A stretch of 64,000 nucleotides of DNA from Lonicera japonica (taxonomy: Eukaryota; Streptophyta; Magnoliopsida; Dipsacales; Caprifoliaceae), in the NCBI GenBank assembly GCA_021464415.1, contig CM038468.1:2418001-2482000 (forward strand), read 5' to 3'. Within the stretch, counting starts at the first letter, position 1. The number at the start of each line of letters is the position of its first letter. This document shows, piece by piece, positions 1 to 11,385 of the stretch. A program made the position numbers and the translations under genes. The notes beneath the pieces were generated by a model. The model searched no databases, was not told the origin of the DNA, and worked only from the letters and a program-made list of their open reading frames with translations.

Positions 1-330
1 CCAGGGAGCAGTCATGTTGTACAACTCTTTCGGAGGAAGTTTATGAGATTTAGCATAGATTTGGCACTTGTGGCAATGGCGTACGTGATTAACGCAGTTG
101 TTCTGCAGGGTAGACTAGTAAGAGCCTTGTCTGATGATCTTGCGGGCAAGTGTATGGCCGCTCATGTGAGGTCCACAATCGCCCCCGTGTATTTGGTCCA
201 TCATTTTGACAGATTCTTCTTCAGTGAGACATTGGAGATGGGTCCCGTCGTAGTTCCTCTTATATAGCCTTCTGGCACAAAGTATGAACCTTGATGCTAA
301 TCTCCTGAGTGTGACCCGTGTTCTCTTGTC
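1..330 (-). pseudogene. integrase N-terminal part (element 1), truncated by the window
   Basis: Reading the minus strand, the segment encodes the HHCC zinc-binding start of a gypsy integrase. Visible pieces include QIHGGDCGP, SGHTLARKIIRQG and a CHKCQIYAK block, equivalent to the region near 33062-33316 in the second Tat copy. The DDE catalytic core would follow to the left, beyond position 1. A stop interrupts the stretch between the His and Cys pairs, so this copy is not functional. Confidence 0.8.
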
Positions 331-499
331 AGCTTGCTCGGGATACTTGTGATTTTTTAACAGTTTCCAAATGTCAAAAAATCAAGCGGTTGAATCCCCA
401 TTCTCTTCATTCTCTACTTCAAGGGCCATGCAATGTGCTGGTCCTGATCTCCTCTGTACTGTAAGAGTTATTTCTTCCATCCCCTCCGGGATATCGATC

Positions 500-880
500 A
501 TAGAGGCCAGGGTCGCTAGTGCGTCAGAAAAACTGTTTTGTGACCTGGGGACATAGAAAAATTCTGAATGCTCAAACCTTCCTGCAACATCCTCCAGTCG
601 GGCGAGGTAAGGGACTAATTTCTAATCTCTGATCTTCCATTCCTTTAGAACTTGGTCGACCACTAATGCTGAATCTCCGTATACCTGTATTCTCTTTATA
701 CCCCTTTGGAGTGCAATCTCTAACCCGATTATGCAGGCTTCATACTCGGCCATGTTGTTGTTGCAGAAGAAGTCTAGACGATACGAAACCGGGGAGTTAG
801 TTTGGTCTGGAGAGACTAACAGGATGCATATCCCATTTCTATTTCGATTGGCGGCCCCGTCGAAGTATAATTTTCAATCT
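500..880 (-). pseudogene. archaeal-type second RNase H (aRH) of element 1
   Basis: The minus strand encodes YFDGAANRNRNG followed by MAEYEACIIGLEIAL and VYGDSALVV. This is the pattern of the extra RNase H domain that Tat-lineage elements carry between the retroviral-type RNase H and integrase. The catalytic aspartate of YFDGA, the glutamate of MAEYEA and the aspartate of YGDS are all present. In-frame stops occur just before YFDGA and after the VDQVLKEWKIRD segment. The domain removes RNA from RNA/DNA hybrids during reverse transcription. Confidence 0.82.
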
Positions 881-984
881 TCATCGATCTCGACATTCAT
901 GATGGTTTCGTTCGGGAATTCGGCTTCTTCTAGCATGTCCCCCAATATCGGATTGTGGGCTAGGTAATCAGCTATGATCTTGCA

Positions 985-2456
985 TTTGACTGCCTTCTGA
1001 GTCACGTAGGTAATGTCGAATTCAGAGAGCAAGAATAACCATTTTGCCATACGGTTCGTGAGAGCTGGTTTCTCGAAGAGGTATTTCAACGGATCAATTC
1101 GTGACGCCAGGATGACCGGGAAAGCCAGCATGTAATGCCGTAATTTCTGCGTTACCCAGACGAGAGCGGTGCATGATTTCTCTAACGGCGTGTAATTTAT
1201 CTCACATTGGGATAATTTCTTGCTGATGTAGTAGATGGCCTGTTCTTTTCGTGTATCGGTCAGATGTTAGGCAAGCATGGCCCCTGCATCCGAATCGATG
1301 ACGATCAAGTATAGAATTAGTGGCAGTCCCGTCTGTGGCGGGGCTAACACTAGGGGTTTGGAGAGGTAGTCTTTTATTCTATCAAAAGCTTACTGGAACT
1401 GATTGTCCCATTCTCCTGGTGAAGACTTCCTCAGAAGTTTGAAGATGGGTTCGCAAGTTTGAGTGAGCTGAGAGATGAACCTGCTGATGTACTGCAGATT
1501 ACCCAAAAATACCCAAACTTCTTTCTCAGTACGAGGCTCGGGCATGTCTCGGATAGCTCGGACTTTGGCAGGGTCTACCTCGATTCCCTTTTTACTGACG
1601 ACATAGCCCAGGAGTTTTTCTTTGGTTACCCCGAACACACATTTCTGCGGATTGAGTCTCATCTGATACTGGCGGAGCCGGTCAAAGAAGGCTCGCAAGG
1701 CTGGTACATGGCCTTCCCTCTCTTTCGACTTGATTATCATGTCGTCCACATACACTTCTACTTCTTTGTGAATCATGTCGTGGAAGATAGCTGTTGCTGC
1801 CCTCTGATATGTTGTCCCAGCGTTCTTCGGCCTGAATGGCATAACGGTGTAGCAGTATGTCTCCCATGGCGTGATGAATGTAGTTTTTTCTTGGTGATCC
1901 GGGTGCATCTTGATCTGATTATACTCGACAAAACCATCTACAAATGACTTCAGGGCATGGTTGGCTGTATTATCACAATCAAATCAATGTTGGGTAATGG
2001 GAAATCATCTTTCGGGCAGGTTTTATTGAGATCTCGGTAATCTACGCACATGCGGACTTTCTCATTCGCTTTTGGGACGGGTACAATGTTGGCTAACCAT
2101 TAAGGGTACTCGATTACCCACAAGAACCCCACACTTAGTTGTTTCATCACCTCTTCTTTCACTTTCAGGGACCATTCTGGCATAAGTTTTCACAATTTCT
2201 GTTTGACGGGCCTAAATTCTGGCTTGGTGTGTATCTCGCGCACGACTATCTGGCTGTTCAAACCTGGCATATCTGCATAAGACCAGGCGAAGACATCCAT
2301 GTACTCTTTCAGAGTTTGTGTGAATTCCTCTCTTTCTGTCTCACTTAGACTTGCCCCAATACGGACCTCTTTCCTTTCTTCTTCCGTCCCGAGATTAATT
2401 ACAAGAGTGTTTCATTCCTCGCTCTGTATATGCTGCTCCTCCAGTTCAGGGTGTTC
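985..2456 (-). pseudogene. reverse transcriptase and RNase H (element 1), broken
   Basis: On the minus strand the RT shows VRMCVDYRDLNK, the active-site block YVDDMIIKSKEREG near 1750, and LGYVVSKKGIEVDP with FLGNLQYISRFI (1390-1908). RNase H follows, with YTPLEKSCTALVW and LSEFDITYVTQKA. The copy is dead: stops follow VKQKL, VGFL and EYP, a frameshift lies near 1970 in the VDNTANHAL segment, and another stop follows the NQFQ stretch at 1390. At 2456 the frame is cut by a foreign solo LTR and resumes at 5317 on the far side. The equivalent uninterrupted stretch in the second copy is at 34699-35394. Confidence 0.9.
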
Positions 2457-5311
2457 TGTAACACCCCCGCCTTAATTTACAGGACAACACCCGTAATTAA
2501 GACCTGGAGTGCTACTAACCCATCTTAGATTGACTAAAATGGGTATATATGAAAACACATAAAGAAATTTAAACAGTAAATGTCACACATGTCAATCATG
2601 TAAGCTAGAAGAGAATAGTGCTGTACAAAATCATGCATACATGTAACCAATATACAAAACCAAACTAAGCAGGTGCAAGTCAATAGATAACACTTCGGGC
2701 TAGCCGTGGCTTCCCGAGATAACATATTCATAAGCAAAATAAAATTGTATTAGAGCCATCTATTTCGTTCCCGAACCCGTAGTCCCGTTACCATCGTTCG
2801 CCCCCTGTGTACCTGTAATTGTAAATAAAACACGGGGTGAGCTATTTGCTCAGTAGGGGTATACAGGGCATATGATCAAAGACTAGTTTATAAACATATT
2901 TTTCAGACCATATTTAGTTCAATAATATCAACAAGAACCATATTCATCAAGTGACTATGCATGAACGTGCTAATGCAGGTTACCTCATGTGTCAACCGAT
3001 TACCGTATATTAGAAAGCCTGAGCTGTGGACATACTCCATTGCCATCGAGATATCAAATCATCAAGTTGATACCCTGGGATCAATTGTCCCGATCCCATA
3101 TGAATATAAAGAACAACAGCCCTGGGATCAATCACCACGATCCCATAGAAACACAGATAACCACAAAACCATGGTGCCTTGCCAACTTGCCTATGTTCCC
3201 GGGCTCCACACCGGTGGCTTATAGGCGGCCAAACATTGCTCCCCCAGGGGTTTAGGGCTTTTCAACCCAAGGGCACCGGGCCCTGCCTATTTTCCCATCC
3301 CGGCAAGCACCAAATAGATACACAATCCCTTCACCATCGAAAGGCCATAGTAGAATCATATCAGTATCATATCACATCCAGAACGATACAATAATCATAA
3401 GAAGCTCCTGGCATAATAATAAGAGATATACGCCTATACAATAGGCCATAAGAATGATCCGAGCTTGCTGAAGGATCTCCAAGATTCCGGTTGACACAAA
3501 CGTGATGCATAATATGTATAGCATGCTATTTAGCAAACACATGAAGCAATCTATGCCATATATCCTTTAACAAGTCTCGTTAGATATCCTTTGATGTGTA
3601 TAAAACATTAACAAATCCATTTCATCACAAATAACATCCATACATCGAAGGGATATCTCGTAGAGTTCAATTAACACACTACACCAGATATAATTGGCAT
3701 ATTTTGCTTCAACACATGTATTCGTGCCATTTAACAAGCATTTGAAGTAATATATATACCACATACACTTCAATAAGTCTAAACCTTTAACCCATGGTGT
3801 GTACAAATCATTAACAATTCATTTCCATCAACTCATAATAGTCAAGCATCCATGGGATTCTTCATTGGATTTAACAACACAATAATGTCAAGTGTAAGTG
3901 GCATCTATCACCTCAAATCTCGTATTTAAATCTCTATAAGTCATGAAACGTGCATATATGCAAACGAAAGGAACACTAGAACAATCGTTGCCATACATAC
4001 TTGAAGAAAAACCTCAATTTATATTCCATGGTGTATGCTTTTAATAATACTTCCATTTTTATCAACATATAGTAGCTATACCAACATGGAATATGTCATA
4101 TGATTTCAAATTCACCTAGTTCTAAGTGTGTATGGCATATATGGCATCACATCATAACCTTTAAAGCTATCTAAACCATGAAGCATATGTTCAATACCCA
4201 TATTGTAATATTCAAGTCAAATATAACCCAATTGGAATGATTATCCCAAATTTTAAACCATAGTATCGAGTTTTGAAAAGATATAAACCCCTACCTCAAG
4301 CGTAGAGACCAAAAGAAAGAAGAAAGCTATAAACCGAAGCCCCGTTCGGTGAATTCCTTAAGCTCTCGTCTCATCGCGTTCCTAACATAGCCAAATCCTC
4401 GAATTAATAGAGTATAAACCCAACCCAAGTAGCCAAAGCTCATGCCTGAGCTTCTACAGAAGAAAACCAATCTAGAAGATGATGAATAGTACCTTAGAGA
4501 TGGGTTTGATTGATTTGTAGCTTTGAATCTTTGATTCGGATGGATAAATGTGTAAAAATCTCTTCAAAGACCCTCCCCCATGAGTTTCCTTCCCTCTCTA
4601 GAGTTTTCTAGAGAGTTGCCACGAAGATGGGGTGAAAATGAGTGAAAACAAGCTTAAAAACGAGCTTAAGTCGGTGGTGAATAGTGCCTGGCGGACCGGT
4701 ATGGAAAATACCCAATACCGGTCCGCGGGGGTCAATTTTCCCAAAAATTTGGTGCCGGACCGGTATGCCAAAAATGCCATACCGGTCCGCGCTTTAATTT
4801 TTGGGCCCTGGAGCACTGTTTTTGTTTTGGCCATAACTTTTCGTTCGAAACTCCGATTGAGGCGTTCGTTATGTCCACGGAAAGGTATTTCAAAGATCTA
4901 CAACTTCTTAGTTGGACGTTTTCCCAAATTATGGACCAATAACTCCCAGAAATTTACCGAAGACAGCGCTCTGCCAAAGCACTACCGAATGACCAGAATT
5001 TTGTAATGGGCCTACTTTGTGCCCTGTTTTGACCCACGAGGAGTGTGAATTGGACTTCGGCCAAAACATGAAAGTTGTAGAATGATACAAATAATAGTCA
5101 CCAACGCCAACGGAATCTCATTCCGATAAATAGAGAAGAAATTACGATAGCTCAAAGACAGTGAAAAATAACAAATCGCGAAGGACCAAAATTTCCTTTT
5201 TTACCAACCGAAATCGATTCGAACCACCCGAATCACCAAACGATCGCTCACATAAGTATAAATAGGATAATATAATATAATTTAAACAAATTTATAGTAC
5301 GGGGTATTACA
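2457..5311 (-). mobile_element. 2.86-kb solo LTR (Tekay/Del chromovirus-like) inserted in element 1 pol
   Basis: The insert begins TGTAACACCCC and ends GGGGTATTACA, near-perfect inverted ends of the TG...CA type. It is flanked by the 5-bp direct repeat tgttc (2452-2456 and 5312-5316). The empty site is seen intact in the sister element near 35607, where the flanks are contiguous. I see no gag or pol inside, so it is best read as a solo LTR left after LTR-LTR recombination. Its length and terminal sequence suggest a Tekay/Del-type chromovirus. Orientation is uncertain because the two ends mirror each other; minus is favoured because that strand starts TGTAATACCCCG. Confidence 0.82.
4691..4788. 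repeat. twin hairpins with ACCGGT cores inside the solo LTR
   Basis: Two successive inverted repeats share the arm GGACCGGTAT. The first pairs 4691-4702 with 4715-4726 (12-bp perfect arms, 12-bp loop). The second pairs about 4757-4767 with 4778-4788. Both sit within the solo LTR. Similar ACCGGT-rich sequence recurs near 47530-47612 outside this element. No function is assigned. Confidence 0.6.
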
Positions 5312-5316
5312 TGTTC

Positions 5317-5922
5317 GTTTAGTCTTTCCAACTCCATATAAGCGATTACAGAATTAAAATTAACAAGATAACGCAAAACAGAGTCTTCTTCATTGATAAT
5401 AGTGCTTATAGGTACAAGTTTAAAAAGTAAATCTAGCAGTGACTCCTCCCTAGCCTTACCCTCACTCTTATCTCTCACCCTTACAATTTCACTCTTTCCC
5501 CTTTTTTCTTGGTAATCCGGATCAGCGTGTATCAAGTGTACAGGGTCGTCTCTTAGCTCGTCATCTCCTAGAGTCATGATGTCGAAGAGATCTCCGATCA
5601 TTTCTTCCTCTTCATCCCCTTTGTCTTCATTTTCTTCTTTCGACCCAATCGTCAATTTGGTAGAGAAACTGTGTATAACGTTTTCCTTGACATAAAGGTC
5701 CTCTTCATAGAAGATTTTCCATCCTGGAAGATTCTCTCTGTCGCTGTTTCTCCGAGGCTCTTGAAAGCCGCAAAAGGGGAAGTCCTCTCCTTCTTTGACG
5801 AAAAACCTATTCAGAGAGCTAAAACTTGGATACTGATGCCCTCGGCTCCTTTTTTCTTTGTTGTCTTCTTCGGTGTGTTGGTACCCCAAACCTTCCCTTT
5901 CGTACCTTGTTACCGGTTCCAA
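5317..5922 (-). pseudogene. protease-RT linker segment of element 1 polyprotein
   Basis: The minus strand continues the polyprotein on the far side of the solo LTR. It contains the acidic segment MIGDLFDIMTLGDDELRDD, then HLIHADPDYQE and LRYLVNFNSVIAYMELERLNE. No enzyme motif is visible. The same linker occurs at 35401-35892 in the second copy, which shows that it is part of this family's polyprotein and not a separate gene. Codons here were once contiguous with 2451 across the solo LTR. Confidence 0.7.
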
Positions 5923-5925
5923 GGC

Positions 5926-6743
5926 TTAAAGTAATCCCGGCTGTCCCATTCCTAGACTGGCTCTAGGTAAGTATTTCATTATTCTCAGCATATTTATGAT
6001 CTTGGTGCTGAGACCGGAGATATTATCAGGGGGTAGATACTCGATTCTCTGGGTGGTGAGAGCTTGTACTTGAGGCTCGTAAGAAAAGCCTCCCAACTGT
6101 ATGCTCTGGCTCCTGATGCCCAAAACAGGTAATTCCAAATCTGCCAAGGTCCTCTCAGGATCTCCTTGGATGGTGATTATATTCCCTTCGAACGGTATCT
6201 TGATTTTCTGGTGTAAAGATGAGGGGAGGCTCCTATGTCGTGCAACCATGCTCTTCCCAATAGGAGGTTAAAACTGGAGGGAATGTCTATGATTTGGAAG
6301 TCGGCTGGAAAGTTTTCGGGACCGACCATGAGATCTAGCTTTAGGGAACCCAGAACGACCCTTCTGGTGTTGTCATAGGCTCTAACGGTCACAGCTGACA
6401 GAGAAAGCTCTGAGTCTAAGATGCCCAGACATTTGGCGGTCTTCAGGGGACAAACGTTTATGGTTGACCCATTGTCGATGAGGACCTGCGACAGGATTTT
6501 CCCTCGAGTCCGGACAGTAATATGGAGGGCCAGACTGTGTTTCTTCTCTAATGGAGATAAGTTTTCATCTGAGAATGACAGATTTCTTTGGATTGTAAGG
6601 GACCCGATCATGTTTGGTAGTTGTTCTGGTGTGGAATCTGATGATATGACGGCCTCATCTAGGAGTTTGATGAAGGTGGTCCTGTGAGCTTTGGAGGCAA
6701 CCAAGAGGCCCCAAATGGTGATGTGTGCCTGAGTTTTTTTCAA
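5926..6743 (-). pseudogene. retropepsin-type aspartic protease (element 1)
   Basis: The minus strand encodes LHITVRTRGKILSQVLIDNGSTINVCP, with the active-site-like D-N-G-S, followed by LDLMVGPENFPADFQIIDIP and the flap-distal LLGRAWLHDIGA. This is the protease fold used to cut the Gag-Pol polyprotein. A frameshift at about 6180-6250 splits the C-terminal part into a second frame (PSSLHQKIKIPFEGNIITIQG onward). The catalytic Asp is kept here, whereas the second copy has Asn at that position. Confidence 0.85.
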
Positions 6744-6755
6744 CTGTTCCAGTAC

Positions 6756-8880
6756 TCAATCTTCTCCTATTTCCTTAAGATGTGGTGATTTCTCGGTATC
6801 CATTGGTGGTGGCTGGTATACCCTTCCTGAACGGGTAATTTGTTGTATCCAAAGAGATGCTGGGTCTGATCCTTCTGGGGTTTCTGATGACTCTGGCTCT
6901 GTCGACCAACTAAAAGTTCCGGGGGAGGTTTCTTTCATACATATTGTCTCCTTGGGAAGGCCTCGGGGCTTCCATGGTTGTTTCTTCTTATCCTGGATCC
7001 ATCCTATCCCAGATTTTTCAGGATTGGTTTTGATTGTGAGTGGTTGTGGGATCCCCTGATTTGCCTTTCCTAAACCTTGTCCGGGTAGGAAGTTCATCTT
7101 AGTCATCCATTGTTCAATTATCGGATTGAGGCCTGGGGTAACTTGAGCCTTTGTTGGTAACACAACGGGTGCCTTATAGGCTGGCTCATCCCAAATGAGT
7201 CCTACGGGATCAAAGCCTTCCTCATCAGTGGTCAAGGCATTAATTCCCGCAGGTGGAGCATGGTTGGGAAGGGGATTGTTGGTAACATTGGGCCCGCCGG
7301 GTGCGGGAATGGTTCCGGCTTCAATGAGGTCCTGGATACGATGGCTGAGAGCCAAGCAACGTTCTGTGTCATGGCCCGCTGCTTGATGGTATGCACAGTT
7401 CTCATTCATTCTCCAGGTGCTGGGAATAGGGTTTGGTGGGGGCGTGGGTTGAGTGGAGTGATCAGTCCGGCCTTTCAGAGTAGTTCCAGGCTTTTGACCA
7501 AGGTAGTGGGAAAGGTGCAGAAGTTTCTCCTTTTCTTGGCCTCGGTATTTGAAGAGTCTCCTTGTGCAGGCCAACTCATCAGAGGGGCTTGTTGTGATTG
7601 TTGAAATGGGTTTTGTTGATGTGGGTACGAGCTTAGTTGATTCACGGCTGGAGTGGCTGTCTTTCTCCCGGTGTATGAGGCTTTCATGGCATCAGTCTCT
7701 GCCTTTTTGGCCAATTCCTCCTCTACTTGCGACCCCATACTCAACAGGGCTCTGAAGTGTGGAAATACATGTTTTTCCATGCAACTCAGTACAGCTGGAG
7801 TGAAATTCTTCTGTATGATCTCCAACTGCTCTTCTTCATCGGGCCTTTTGGACATTTGGGAGGCCATCTCTCTCCAGCGGGTGACAAAGTCGCTGAAGTT
7901 CTCTTTCTCGCCTTGCTTGGCCATCTCTAGGTGTTTGCGGGTAATTTCCAAATCCTCGTTGGACCCGTATTTGGTCATGAATTCCTTGATGATGTCTCCC
8001 CAAGTCTTCGTGTGGTGTCTCTCCAGATTGAAGAACCATCTTAGGGCGGCCCCTGTGAGAGTCATGTGAAAGGCCTGAGCCAACTCCGGCTCTCCACAGC
8101 CAGACACTTGCATGGACCTGATGTAGGATTGAAGATAGGTTTTGGGGGGTGTGGTTCCTGTAAATTTGGTGATGGAATGGAGCTTGAATCCCTGAGGTAG
8201 TCTTGCTTCTGGGTATAGGGAGAAGGCATTCATATCTGTAATCTCGTCTGCCTCTTTTATTAGCGAGATCCCCCTTTGCAGAACCTTCATCTGCTCTTTC
8301 AGTTTTTTTATTTCTTTGCTCTTTCTTGACACCTCGTCGGACTGTTCCCGAGCTATAACCGATTCTGCATACACGGCCTGCAGTCGGTTGATGTCTGGGT
8401 AATCATTAGGAGGGGCTACTGGGGTCGGTGGTGGAATAGGTCTTCAGGGACTTGTGGCCATGGTTGGTATTGGGGATCAAGGCCTTGCTGAGGTTGTGGC
8501 CAGATGATGGGTGGCTCTTGTTGTTGGTAAGTGGGGCCTGAATCCGGGGCCCATTGGTTCTGATTATTGGGATTAGTTTGAACGGGACCAGCTATGATAG
8601 GACCCGTTGGTGGTGGGTTGGTTCCTTGGACCGGGGGAAGTACTTGCGATGATTGCCCTTGATCTCGATTCGGTGGTAGTCGTTCAAACCCCGGTGGTGC
8701 GCCCCGTCCGGCTGACAAATCTTCTACTCGAACTCTGGTACTATGTTGCTCGTTTGCGAGGCTTGCTAGATTCATGCTGACGGTCATCAACAAACGGTGC
8801 ATCTCGGCTAAAGTTGGCTGAACTGCAGACGCCTCGGCTAGGCTCTGATTTGTCTCTTGATTCTCGCGTCCATCGGCCAT
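6756..8880 (-). pseudogene. gag (capsid/nucleocapsid) of element 1, frameshifted
   Basis: The start is the ATG at 8878-8880, reading MADGRENQETN. A Gln/Pro-rich N-terminus is followed by a retrotransposon gag core (8374-7475) with TGAALRWFFNLE, FMTKYGSNEDLE and RWREMASQMSK. Then come a zinc-knuckle-like C-x2-H-x4-H-x4-C (CAYHQAAGHDTERC) and a G-patch-like LPGQGLGKANQGI near 7080. Frameshifts lie at about 8445, where one base is missing relative to the sister copy at 38630, and in the 7475-7574 overlap. Gag forms the virus-like particle that packages element RNA. Confidence 0.88.
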
Positions 8881-9633
8881 TTCAGGTGTACTTGGTCTTA
8901 CTAGTCTTCCGGTATGATCTCGACCGGCCCAACCTTCCAGTCTGTCGTCGTATTACGGCTGTAGACGAAACCACATGGCGAAGATGAAGGAAGACTACGA
9001 TGCGACTCGATTTTTGTCAAAAGAACCATTAAAAATCACCGAGAAAAGCCTCAGGTTTTTAAAAAGGTGTTGTAAAGTAAGCCGTAGGGTGGTACATCCC
9101 CTACGGCTGTTTGACAAGTGTTTTAGTCGACTCGATCTTATATGCATCGTGGGTGTACGAACGGTTAAGGCTTCAGACTCCCTCCTATTTAGCAAGACCT
9201 TGCGATATACCCCAGGGGCGGGTACGTACAAAAGCCTTTTGATATACTTCCTGGGTACGTGAGTGTTCTCGTCACTCGATATACCTCGGGGGCATACTTG
9301 GCCAAGGAGAGTGAAAGTAAATGCTTTCGGTTTATGTTGTCCCAAGCAAGCCAACTCCTTACTCACTTATAATACTTCCAAGGGTTTGGGGTAAATTCAC
9401 ACTCGCAAAACCAATGCATGATTTGTGAAAGTGCATGTAAAGTTCGAAAGGTTGGTTTCACAAATATCATTATCTTTATTACGTATTTTGAAAAACTCCC
9501 ATTTTTTAGAAAAAGGTTTCTTCTCAAACAATTAACATAAGTAGGGAAAGCGGTAAAAGCAATTATTCAACAGATAAACAAAAGTCCGCATATAAGAGTC
9601 TAGTTTTCTATCAGTCCCCAGCAGAGTCGCCAC
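8881..9633 (-). other. untranslated leader of element 1 between PBS and gag
   Basis: This is about 750 bp with no credible ORF between the PBS and the gag ATG. Homologous leaders stand at 39070-39821 and 41933-42685, which supports its identity. In its middle are several short similar phrases containing gatatac and gggtacgt (9200-9290). This is where packaging signals would be expected, but none can be recognised by eye. Confidence 0.7.
9615..9632 (-). promoter_or_regulatory. tRNA primer binding site of element 1
   Basis: Eighteen bases ending in cca lie one base from the LTR end. On the minus strand they read TGGCGACTCTGCTGGGGA, the complement of a tRNA 3' end, where minus-strand DNA synthesis would start. 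Identical sites lie at 39803-39820 and 42667-42684. The acceptor-stem sequence resembles a plant tRNA-Arg type, but the exact tRNA was not checked. Confidence 0.85.
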
Positions 9634-11173
9634 TGTGAGAATCCGCAAATGCGACCCCCAGGTCTCGTCCCCGTTCGTTGGGCGTCTGAAACGTCGGAAC
9701 GGATTTCGTCATTCCATTTGCTGTAGTATCTTTGTTGATGGTTCACATCAGGTGTTCCTATGTTCTATTTCTAGATGCAAGAGGGTTCATTCAGAGTCGC
9801 CAGTACGTTTTACGAGAAAACGGACAAAAGAGGTTGTGTAAGAGGAAAGGCTACAGTTAAGCCTTTCTTTACACGTTTGTCTACTAAACCAGGATTCTAT
9901 AGGGTTCGAAAACTATGTTACGGTTTGGGAAGGTGTTAAGCACCCATTCCGCCCTTTCGGTCTCTAATGGTCTTTTATATGTTTATTCTATGTTGAAAAA
10001 CTTGGATGCTTTTACTGACAGTCTACTACTTTCTAAGTGAAAACCCTAATTTTGGGAAAACAGGGAAAGGGATGAAAATCTCTGTGTTCCGAGATCCAAT
10101 GTTTTAGTTTTAGAAAAGATAAATATAAGTGACAAAAGTTGTTTTACTTTAGAGGGAATTTTACCGTGTTATTTCTCAGATAACGACGATTTTTCTCAGA
10201 TTTGGATTTATTGGGGAAAAAGTGTTGGATCTTGTATCAGAACTAATTCAATATGGAATTAGGACTCTTGAGGGGAGTTCTACTAGACATATCACAATCT
10301 ATGAAACAGATAAGATATGCCGAGTTTTTAATTCCTAAGTAAGTTTTACCGATCCGGGTTTTGAAAACGGGATTTTAACCGGATGATAATGTACTTATTT
10401 TTTTGGTTTTGTAAATAGTTTTATCAGGGTCTTTTGTTTTGAAAACGGTAGACTATTTGTAACTTGGCAATAAGTTTATTCAAATAAAACGTGGACAAAA
10501 CAACCGAAGTAAAACAAGTACACATATATCTAATTTAAATACTAGAAGGGACTTTCTTTACCTTCCCGACGAGAATAATAATAATAAGAAAGAAAATATA
10601 ATGCGGTAGAGAGATCTCCGGCAATAATAATCTTTTCCTTCTTCAGATATTTTCGAGAATTCGATTCCAGAGACGGGACACGTCCAGTGTCAGGAATAGA
10701 TTCGATAACTCTTTAGAAATAAGACGATAATAGAGAATGCTTGATGAAAGACTAGAAAATCAGATTTAAAGCTTAGAATTCCTCAATCCCAAGTTGTCGT
10801 CTCTAACCTTTGGGGGTGTTGGCCTATTTATACTGCTCGAGGAAGATTGTCGCGTGACATTTCCCCAAAAAGGGCATATGTCGCGCGACAATGTGTCCAA
10901 TGTCGCGCGACAAACGGCTGAAGTGATGTTTCTGACAGACTGATGTGTCAGAGAGTGGATGGTCTGGTGTCAGGAGGGATTGTCGCGCGACATAGTGGGA
11001 TTGTCGCGCGACATACCCATTTGTCGTGCGACAATTCTCTTTAAAAATAGGTTTGTTGGCCAACAAACCCTTTCGGGGTAGTTTCGGGTGCTCGGGTGGG
11101 TCCTGGACCCAACAACAGTTGTTTTCGAAGGTCGTTAGGGTTCTTGCGGGAGTCACGGATTGGGGTGTCTACA
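9634..11173 (-). repeat. 5' LTR of element 1 (subfamily A, 1540 bp)
   Basis: On the plus strand it runs from TGTGAGAATCC to GGGTGTCTACA (TG...CA ends). Three other LTRs of the family lie at 23309-24845, 39822-41359 and 42686-44225. It shares subfamily-specific bases with the LTR at 39822, for instance the gttcacatcaggtgttcc stretch near 9740. The U3 promoter sits at its right end: a TATA box on the minus strand at 10825-10832 and a cluster of palindromes immediately upstream. Confidence 0.93.
10825..11033 (-). promoter_or_regulatory. U3 promoter: TATA box with six TGTCGCGCGACA-type palindromes (element 1)
   Basis: The minus strand has TATAAATA at 10825-10832. Upstream are 12-bp palindromes at 10848-10859 (one change), 10879-10890, 10901-10912, 10981-10992, 11002-11013 and 11022-11033 (TGTCGTGCGACA). 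The same order and the same distal variant occur in the other family LTRs. The position directly upstream of TATA suggests binding sites for a dimeric factor; which factor is unknown. Confidence 0.75.
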
Positions 11174-11385
11174 CCATCGTCCGAGGTCGAGGAGCTCTGG
11201 TCCACCTTGGCAAGAATGCAGCAGGAACGAGAACAAGAGGCCGAAGAAATGCGACGATTCAAGGCCAAACAATAATGAGCAATTGAAGAACAACAACAAA
11301 AGATGGAAGACATGTAAGCTCGAGTCCGGCTGCTTTTTGGAGGGAATGCTTCCGGTGGCGAGACTACTTCCCGCCAACAGCCATA
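11174..11385 (+). pseudogene. CACTA-type transposase C-terminal tail, interrupted by element 1
   Basis: The frame starting at 11174 reads SSEVEELWSTLARMQQERE, then EAEEMRRFKAKQ, two stops, AIEEQQQKMEDM, another stop, ARVRLLFGGNASGGETTSRQ and a final TAA. The charged Glu/Gln/Arg coiled coil followed by a short Gly-rich end is typical of the C-terminus of plant En/Spm (Ptta-type) transposases. The three premature stops are TAA, TGA and TAA, each one C-to-T change from CAA, CGA and CAA. The 5' part of the gene was separated by the insertion of element 1. Confidence 0.55.

Larger units (their letters stand above)
1..11173 (-). mobile_element. Ty3/gypsy Tat-type LTR retrotransposon (element 1), cut by the window edge
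   Basis: The minus strand reads, from right to left, 5' LTR (9634-11173), primer binding site, leader, gag (from 8880), protease, reverse transcriptase, RNase H, a second archaeal-type RNase H and the start of integrase at the left edge. The double RNase H and the zinc-knuckle form C-x2-H-x4-H-x4-C in gag point to the Tat lineage. The rest of integrase, any 3' genes and the 3' LTR lie outside the window, so its TSD cannot be checked. The reading frame is broken by many stops and frameshifts and by a foreign solo LTR at 2457-5311. A close relative lies at 32319-41359. It is inserted in a CACTA-like transposase tail; the five bases after the LTR are ccatc. Confidence 0.93.

Noticed and set aside
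1459..1947. 162-codon plus-strand ORF
   Set aside because: It is antisense to the reverse transcriptase and mirrors its codons; no independent domain. The same holds for the plus-strand ORFs at 7260-8069 and 37936-38340 opposite gag.
4598..5006. Two overlapping ORFs inside the solo LTR
   Set aside because: They span the twin ACCGGT hairpins in an LTR; no gag/pol or other domain.
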